From Dallia pectoralis (taxonomy: Eukaryota; Chordata; Actinopteri; Esociformes; Umbridae): a DNA stretch of 64,000 nt. The position numbers were made by a program, and so were the translations under genes. Shown in pieces: positions 1-9,100 of the stretch. The first letter of the stretch is position 1. The number at the start of each line of letters is the position of its first letter. The notes beneath the pieces are model-generated. The model was not told the DNA's origin, searched no databases, and worked only from the letters and a program-made list of their open reading frames with translations. Location: NCBI GenBank assembly GCA_029465975.1, contig CM055740.1:1705511-1769510 (forward strand). Reading direction: 5' to 3'.

Positions 1-1
1 C

Positions 2-145
2 AGCTGGGAGGAGGTGCAGAAGCACAACCAAAAAGGCGACCAGTGGGTAGTGATCGACAGGAAGGTCTATAATGTCACCCAGTGGGTGAAGAGACACCCG
101 GGAGGCATCCGGGTTATCAGTCACTTTGCTGGAGAGGATGCAACG
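2..145 (+). CDS. fads2: fads2 exon 1 (partial), cytochrome b5 domain
   Basis: Frame starts at base 2 and reads SWEEVQKH... to GEDAT, including the heme-binding HPGG. The donor gtatgg follows at 146. The start codon and the first part of the exon are outside the window. Confidence 0.93.
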
Positions 146-3100
146 GTATGGGATCTGTATATATGTATATTTTCTGTTTGCTTATGACATAAAGCACACT
201 TATTACCAGAGCTGTAGTACTCGAGACCGGTCTCGGTCTCGAGACCGGTCTCGAGACCACTTTTTAAGGTCTCGGTCTCGTCTCGGTCTCGGTTACATTT
301 GGACTCGGTCTCGACTCGGTCTCGGACAGTAAGGACTCGTAAATTCTTCCGAGACCAGCCGAGACCAGCATAGAAATTATCGCCCACAATTTTTTCTAGA
401 AAAATATTTTAGTATGACATGTAGAGGCTGTATTTCCATTGGCTGTATTTCGTCCAGAGTCAGACTGTTTTTTTCTGATGTGGCTTATCCCGCCAATGGC
501 TATCTACTTTTGAAGAAAAGCCCACCCCCAGCGTCGCCAGAGCGTGCACCCATTCACGTAAATACTTCAATCTTAAACATATGCTCGATCATGTCTGCAC
601 AATCTGACATTATATTCGTTTTGCCTATATTCAGTACATTGAGCACAAATAAATAATTTGTCCGAAAACACACAGCGGTTAGTAATTAAAATACATACAT
701 AATGTTGAAAAGCTACAGCCGACGTCCTTCCATGACTTTTCCTAAATACGTGCATTTTACCTTGTCCCGTTTTCAGAATTGCAAAATCACAAACCGAACA
801 ATATATAAAACTACTATTTACATGTTTTTATACCTAAACTGCCTTCCTGTCGCCAAAATCCCACGCCGCTGGGCGTTGGTACCCTAATTGCGGTACCCAG
901 ACACCGATCACACTTCACTGAGCCTATATGGCAATGGTTGAATGGGCGATACACAGACAAATACTACGAGAACACATATAGACAATAGTCTGATTGGCTT
1001 GGTTGAACTACAAAAAAAGAGGTACGTTTATAAAGAAATATGTTTCACTAAATAAACAGAACGAATTCCGCCAAATACATACAGCCCCATTCATGTGTCA
1101 TGCGCCTATTGCACTCAATAATTAATAACGAATGAACCACAGTGTATTCATATAGCCTACAAGAGACTTCAACAAAATATTGTTTTGTATCGAAATTAAA
1201 CGAATATAAACAATAATTATTAATAGGCTAACTACAAATGGGCGATAAATGAAATTACTCATGCACACAGAAGGACGTGGGACATACATAAGTCCGGGGG
1301 CATACGGCAGAAAGAGCATAAAACTGGAACGGTTATGGTCCGATCTATATGAAACTGAACCCGTTTTGGTCCGATCTTTATTAAACTGGAAGGGTTTTGG
1401 TCTGATCTATATGAACACTGTGCGCAGTTCAACCGGGTTAGTTTGCTGCTGTCTCATGTGCACTCGTAACAATAATGAACACTGTGCGTAGTGCAACCGG
1501 TTCGTTTGCGTGTCCTGCTCAAGCAGACAAACAACTGAAGCTGCGTGCCTGTGGACGGATAAATAATTATAAATAGATTTGTTTATCGGCCAATCATGCG
1601 CAAATCATTTGATTGCAAGTCGCTTGTGATCTAAAATGTGTTAGCATTTACTACATCAACATAGGACATACAGTTTGATGGATTTTCATTTATTCGATTT
1701 TTGGAAATTTTAATATCATAGCCTGTGCATTTTAAAATCATGGTTTTATTTTCGTATTTTATGTTTACATAAGACAATAAATAGGCCTAGATACTCTTTT
1801 AATAAAATCCATTTAATTCAGGATGACAACACAGTAGATGATCTGATGCTGTTGGTCAAGTGTTTTTTACATTGGTCATTGGACCAAAAACATGTCATAT
1901 TATTTAGTGTTGATATGACTGGTCTCGGTCTCGGCCCCCTTTGGTATCGGTCTCGTCTCGGTCTCGGCCACCTTCGGTCTCGGTCTCGTCTCGGTCTCGG
2001 CCCCCTTCGGTCTTGGTCTCGTCTCGGTCTCGGCCCCCTTCGGTCTCGGTCTCGTCTCGGTCTCGCTTTAGGTGGTCTCGAGCACAGCTCTGCTTATTAC
2101 TATAATTATTATTATTAAATCATGTTAACTCATAATAAGGTCCAACTGTTACAGTAGACACAGTTTGTAGTTACTATTATTTTAATTTTGCAAATATAAA
2201 AGAGTGCATAATGGATGAAATGGTTATTTGATAAGACATGTATAGCTCTAACAGCGATGTGATTCGCACTGGGTATTTTCCAGGAAGCCTTTACTGCGTT
2301 CCATCCCAATCCCACATTTCCCAGGAAGTTTTTGAAGTCGTTGCTGATCGGTGAACTGGCTGACACAGAACCCAGTCAGGATTCAGGGAAAAATGTAAGG
2401 CCACACTCTAACTGACACATGGGTACACTCTAACTGACACATGGGTACACTCTAACTGACATGGGTACTCTAACTGACACATGGGTACACTCTAACTGAC
2501 ATGGGTACACTAACTGACATGGGTACTCTAACTGACACATGGGTACACTCTAACTGACATGGGTACACTAACTGACATGGGTACTCTAACTGACACATGG
2601 GTACACTCTAACTGACATGGGTACACTCTAACTGACACATGAGTACACTCTAACTGACACATGGGTACACTCTAACTGACACATGGGTACACTCTAACTG
2701 ACACATGGGTACACTCTAACTGACACATGGGTACACTCTAACTGACACATGGGTACACTCTAACTGACACATGGGTACACTCTAACTGACACATGGGTAC
2801 ACTCTAACTGACACATGGGTACACTCTAACTGACACATGGGTACACTCTAACTGACACATGGGTGGGTACACTCTAACTGACACATGGGTACACTCTAAC
2901 TGACACATGGGTACACTCTAACTGACACATGGGTACACTCTAACTGACACATGGGTACACTCTAACTGACACATGGGTACACTCTAACTGACACATGGGT
3001 ACACTCTAACTGACACATGGGTACACTCTAACTGACACATGGGTACACTCTAACTGACACATGGGTACACTCTAACTGACACATGGGTACACTCTAACTG

Positions 3101-6100
3101 ACACATGGGTACACTCTAACTGACACATGGGTACACTCTAACTGACACATGGGTACACTCTAACTGACACATGGGTACACTCTAACTGACACATGGGTAC
3201 ACTTTAACTGACACATGGGTACACTCTAACTGACACATGGGTACACTCTAACTGACACATGGGTACACTCTAACTGACACATGGGTACACTCTAACTGAC
3301 ACATGGGTACACTCTAACTGACACATGGGTACACTAACTGACACATGGGTACACTCTAACTGACACATGGGTACACTCTAACTGACACATGGGTACACTC
3401 TAACTGACACATGGGTACACTCTAACTGACACATGGGTACACTCTAACTGACACATGGGTACACTCTAACTGACACATGGGTACACTCTATCTACTCAAC
3501 ATGTTTGTCTTCTTGCAGTTTCTTCTTCTCAGCTCATCAAATCGTAGATCGACATACCAGGAAGTGAAGCCTCTGTTCATGTATGTTGTCGTTCTGTGGC
3601 CCCATGCAGGTGGTGTTGGTGCAGGACTTCGAGGCTCTACGTGAACGTGTGGAGAAGGAGGGCCTTCTGCGTGCCAACCCCCTGTTCTTCAGCCTATACC
3701 TGGGCCACATCCTGCTGCTTGAGGCCCTCTCCCTGGGTCTGCTCTGGTACTGGGGTACCAGCTGGACGGTCACACTGATCTGCTGCGTACTGCTGGCCAC
3801 TTCTCAGGTACCTTCTGGTCTGACCTAGGACCTGACTGACTGGCTGACTGACTGTCTGACTGGCTGTCTTTAGATGTCTTGTTATTACTGTGTGTGTTTC
3901 TTTCGATGACAGGGGCATTTAGACATCTACATTGACATCTTTTGTTAGACTCGTGGTATTCATGTTGCAGATCCACTGGTTCCAGTCAGGGGGTGTTATT
4001 GAGACATCATCTGCTTGGGTTTAAGGTGAATGAGTTTGCTATTGGTGTAACTCTAAGCAGTTGTTGTTCTTCAGTCTCAAGCTGGGTGGCTGCAGCACGA
4101 CTTTGGTCATCTATCAGTCTTCAAGAAGTCCAGCTGGAATCACATAGTGCACAAGTTTGTGATCGGCCAACTCAAGGTATGCTACAATGAACACAACTGC
4201 CTCAATCTGTCGTAGTTGCCAAGCTATAAACAAGTTTGATTTGATTACTGTTTTCCTTGACCCACATTAAGCCTGGGCTCACAGTAAGAATATACCGGTC
4301 CTGGAACTGGAAAAACCAGATTCAGGCAAGATGTAACCTGCCTACATACAAGATTAGACTGGAGTTTAAAATAACATTTTTTTAATCCTGTAAATCAGAT
4401 TTCAAAATTTATGGTAGCCAACAGTATCTATCCAACTTGAGAAAAATTACCCGATAGTATTCAAGTTGTAACAAGACTGTGCAAATAACTGCATGAAACA
4501 GATGTGCAAAGTTGGAAAGCTTACAGCTGTTATTGCTGCCAAAGGTGGGTCAACCAAAAAATGATTGATTGGCATAGCCAATTATGCATTTTCACATTAA
4601 AACAGTGTTTTGTTTATGGTCTAAATCAATGCAAGAAAAACCTGCACTGACTCTGTCAATTCAGTCCACATCACAACACTCCAAAATGTGAAAAAGCTTT
4701 TGGGGTGTGAATACTAACGCAAATCTCTGTAGGTTTAATCAACTATTTCGATTTTTTAAATCTATATTAATTTAACCAATTCCCAGTTTTATTCTGGGAT
4801 GCAGCAGACCGTCCCACAGAACAAACAAGGTTCTTCGCCAAACCAATCGTTGTCAGTAACATAACTTGTAGTCATGTGACATGTTGTCTTCCCAGGGTGC
4901 ATCTGCAAACTGGTGGAACCATCGGCACTTTCAGCATCACGCCAAACCCAACATCTTCCGTAAAGACCCAGATGTCAACATGCTGGGTTTATTTGTTCTG
5001 GGAGACACACAGCCAGTGGAGGTACCAATCACATTTGCTAATTATGTAATAGTTATGTAATAGTTACCAATCACATGTGCTAATTATGTAATAGTTACCA
5101 ATCACATGTGCTAATTATGTAATAGTTACCAATCACATGTGCTAATTATGTAATACTTATGTAATAGTTACCAATCACATGTGCTAATTATGTAATACTT
5201 ATGTAATAGTTACCAATCACATGTGCTAATTATGTAATAGTTACCAATCCAATGTGCTAATTATGTAATACTTATGTAATAGTTACCAATCACATGTGCT
5301 AATTATGTAATAGTTACCAATCACATGTGCTAATTATGTAATAGTTACCAATCACATGTGCTAATTATGTAATAGTTACCAATCACATGTGCTAATTATG
5401 TGCTAATTATGTAATAGTTACCAATCACATGTGCTAATTATGTAATACTTATGTAATAGTTACCAATCACATGTGCTAATTATGTGCTAATTATGTAATA
5501 GTTACCAATCACATGTAATAATTATGTAATGTTAATATTGGATGTTAGATTTGAGACAATATCTATCTGTTATAGTTTGGCATTAAGAAGGTGAAGGTTC
5601 TGCCCTACAACCATCAACACAAGTACTTCTTCCTCAGTAAGTTTACTCTATTTAAAGCCAAGTAATACGTTTTTTTTCTGTAACATCGATACAAATCCTG
5701 GTTAATTGTGCGATTCTGTGCTGATAATAGCTGTGCTGATTATATCTGTGCTGTTAATATCTGATAATATCTGTGCTGATAATATCTGTGCTGTTAATAT
5801 GTGATAATATCTGCTGATAATATCAGTGCTGATAATATCTGTGCTGTTAATATCTTATAATATCTGCTAATAATATCTGTGCTGATAATATCTGTGCTGT
5901 TAATATCTGTGCTGTTAATATCTGATAATATCTGCTGATAATATCTGTGCTGATAATATCTGTGCTGATAATATCTGTGCTGATAATAACTGTGCTGTTA
6001 ATATCTGTGCTGTTAATATCTGTGCTGTTAATATCTGATAATATCTGCTGATAATATCTGTGCTGATAATATCTGTGCTGTTAATATCTGTGCTGATAAT

Positions 6101-9100
6101 ATCTGTGCTGATAATATCTGTGCTGTTAATATCTGATAATATCTGTGCTGTTAATATCTGTGCTGTTAATATCTGATAATATCTGCTGATAATATCTGTG
6201 CTGTTAATATCTGATAATATCTGCTGATAATATCTGTGCTGTTAATATCTGATAATATCTGCTGATAATATCTGTGCTGATAATATCTGTGCTGATAATA
6301 CCTGTGCTGTTAACACCTGAGCTTATAATATCTGTGCTGATAATATCTGTGTTGTTTCTCTCTGTTCAGTTGGACCACCACTTCTCATCCCGCTGTATTT
6401 CCAGATTGAGATCATGAAGACCATGATTATGCGGCGAGACTGGGTGGTAAGAGTTCACAATAAGAGTTTACAATAAAAGTTCACGATAAGAGTTCATAAT
6501 GACCACACTTAATAGACTGGGTGGTGAGAGTTCACGATAAGAGTTCATAATGACCACACTTAATAGACTGGGTGGTGAGAGTTCACAATAAGAGTTCATA
6601 ATGACCACACTTAATAGACTGGGTGGTAAGAGTTCACAATAAGAGTTCATAATGACCACACTTAATATACTGGGTGGTGAGAGTTCACGATAAGAGTTCA
6701 TAATGACCACACTTAATATACTGGGTGGTGAGAGTTCACAATAAGAGTTTACAATAAAAGTTCATAATGACCACACTTAATAGACTGGGTGGTAAGAGTT
6801 CACAATAAGAGTTTACAATAAAAGTTCATAATGACCACACTTAATAGACTGGGTGGTGAGAGTTCACAATAAGAGTTCATAATGACCACACTTAATAGAC
6901 TGGGTGGTAAGAGTTCACAATAAGAGTTTACAATAAAAGTTCATAATGACCACACTTAATAGACTGGGTGGTGAGAGTTCACAATAAGAGTTCATAATGA
7001 CCACACTTAATATACTGGGTGGTGAGAGTTCACAATAAGAGTTTACAGTAAAAGTTCACGATAAAAGTTCATAATGACCACACTGGGTCATAATGACCAC
7101 ACTTAATAGACTGGGTGGTGAGAGTTCACAATAAGAGTTCATAATGACCACACTTAATATACTGGGTGGTGAGAGTTCACAATAAGAGTACACAATGTCT
7201 GGATGTGTGAACAGTTTAGCAAAAATAATATCAATGACCTGATGGTGAATATGTAAATTGTGCAAGAAGAGCAATATCTAGTAACTGATATATATGTGAA
7301 CCAATGAGATATGTACGTTACCAATGTGATCTGATCATACATAGATGCCTTTTAATCAACTTCAGCAGTTTAAACTGGGCTCAAGCAGAATAAGGACAAG
7401 GCTGGTTCATAGGACACATGTTATCGTTAACTGGTTAGATGATGGATGACCAAATGTGTGTGATTCCCAGGGTTAGGGTTAAACCAGGGTTAGGGTTAAA
7501 CCAGGGTTAGGGTTAACCCAGGGTTTGGGTTAACCCAGGGTTAGGGTTAAACCAGGGTTAGGGTTAAACCAGGGTTAGGGTTAACCCAGGGTTAGGGTTA
7601 AACCAGGGTTTGGGTTAAACCAGGGTTAGGGTTAAACCAGGGTTAGGGTTAAACCAGGGTTAGGGTTAAACCAGGGTTAGGGTTAAACCAAAATATGTAT
7701 GAGACTGATCTACTGACCAGCGGATGCAGAAACTTTATTTTACTTGGAGTTTCTATGAGTTCACTCAAATCATTGTTTGGATAGGTAACCGTGTATCTGG
7801 CTGTAATATCTGTCTTTTATTCTGAAGGATCTGGCTGTAATATCTGTCTTTTATTCTGAAGGATCTGGCATGGGCGATGTCTTTCTACATTCGCTGCTTC
7901 TGCAGTTATTATCCCTTCTTTGGTTTCTTTGGCAGCATCCTATGTTTCACCTTCATCAGGTAATTTGACAACACAACATTATAACTTTGTATATCTGAAA
8001 TCATTACATTTTAATTGAATCATAAAACAAAGAATGAAAAATTATATAAGAGGTTTTACACTGATGCATTCATTCATGTTGAACTGCCTGTGTCATGTAG
8101 GTTTCTGGAGAGTCACTGGTTTGTTTGGGTCACCCAGATGAGTCACCTTCCCATGGACATCAACTACGAGAAACACCAGGACTGGCTTACCATGCAGGTA
8201 TCATGACATCATCATTACTGGACTGACTTACCATGCAGGTATCATGACATCATCATTACTGGACTGGCTTACCATGCAGGTATCATGACATCATCATTAC
8301 CGGACTGACTTACCATGCAGGTATCATGACATCATCATTACCGGACTGGCTTACTATGCAGTTATCATGACATCATCATTACCGGACTGGCTTACCATGC
8401 AGGTATCATGACATCATCATTTCTGGACTGACTTACCATGCAGGTATCATGACATCATCATTACTGGACTGGCTTACCATGCAGGTATCATGACATCATC
8501 ATTACTGGACTGACTTACCATGCAGGTATCATGACATCATCATTACTGGACTGGCTTACCATGCAGGTATCATGACATCATCATTACTGGACTGACTTAC
8601 CATGCAGGTATCATGACATCATCATTACTGGACAGACTTACCATGCAGGTATCATGACATCATCATTACTGGACTGACTTACCATGCAGGTATCATGACA
8701 TCATCATTACTGGACTGACTTACCATGCAGGTATCATGACATCATCATTACCGGACTGGCTTACCATGCAGGTATCATGACATCATCATTCCTTGGCCAT
8801 AAGATGTCAGTTGCCTACTTGAATTATTTCTAAAAGATGTTACAGTAATTCATATAAATAAATATAAAAGCAGACGACGTCCCCATTCCATGTCTTCTAC
8901 AGTTATATGTGTAACCTTTCTGCTTGTTTCTCCATCTCCAGTTGAATGCAACTTGCAACGTTGAGCAGTCAGCGTTCAACGACTGGTTCAGTGGACACCT
9001 CAACTTCCAGATTGAACACCAGTAAGGTTTAGGCTATATGCCATTTAACTAATATACTTTACTTTCTAAGGCTGTCAAAGATCACACATGGTCAACATGT

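Noticed and set aside
199..360. Bacterial-type restriction or recombination site cluster (GGTCTC repeats)
   Set aside because: Explained as subterminal repeats of a hAT transposon with a perfect 8-bp target duplication.
2402..3490. Possible CRISPR-like array because of regular short repeats
   Set aside because: Repeats are directly adjacent with no unique spacers, and the locus is a vertebrate intron.
7467..7689. True interstitial telomere
   Set aside because: Period is 17 bp and TTAGGG is not tandem by itself.
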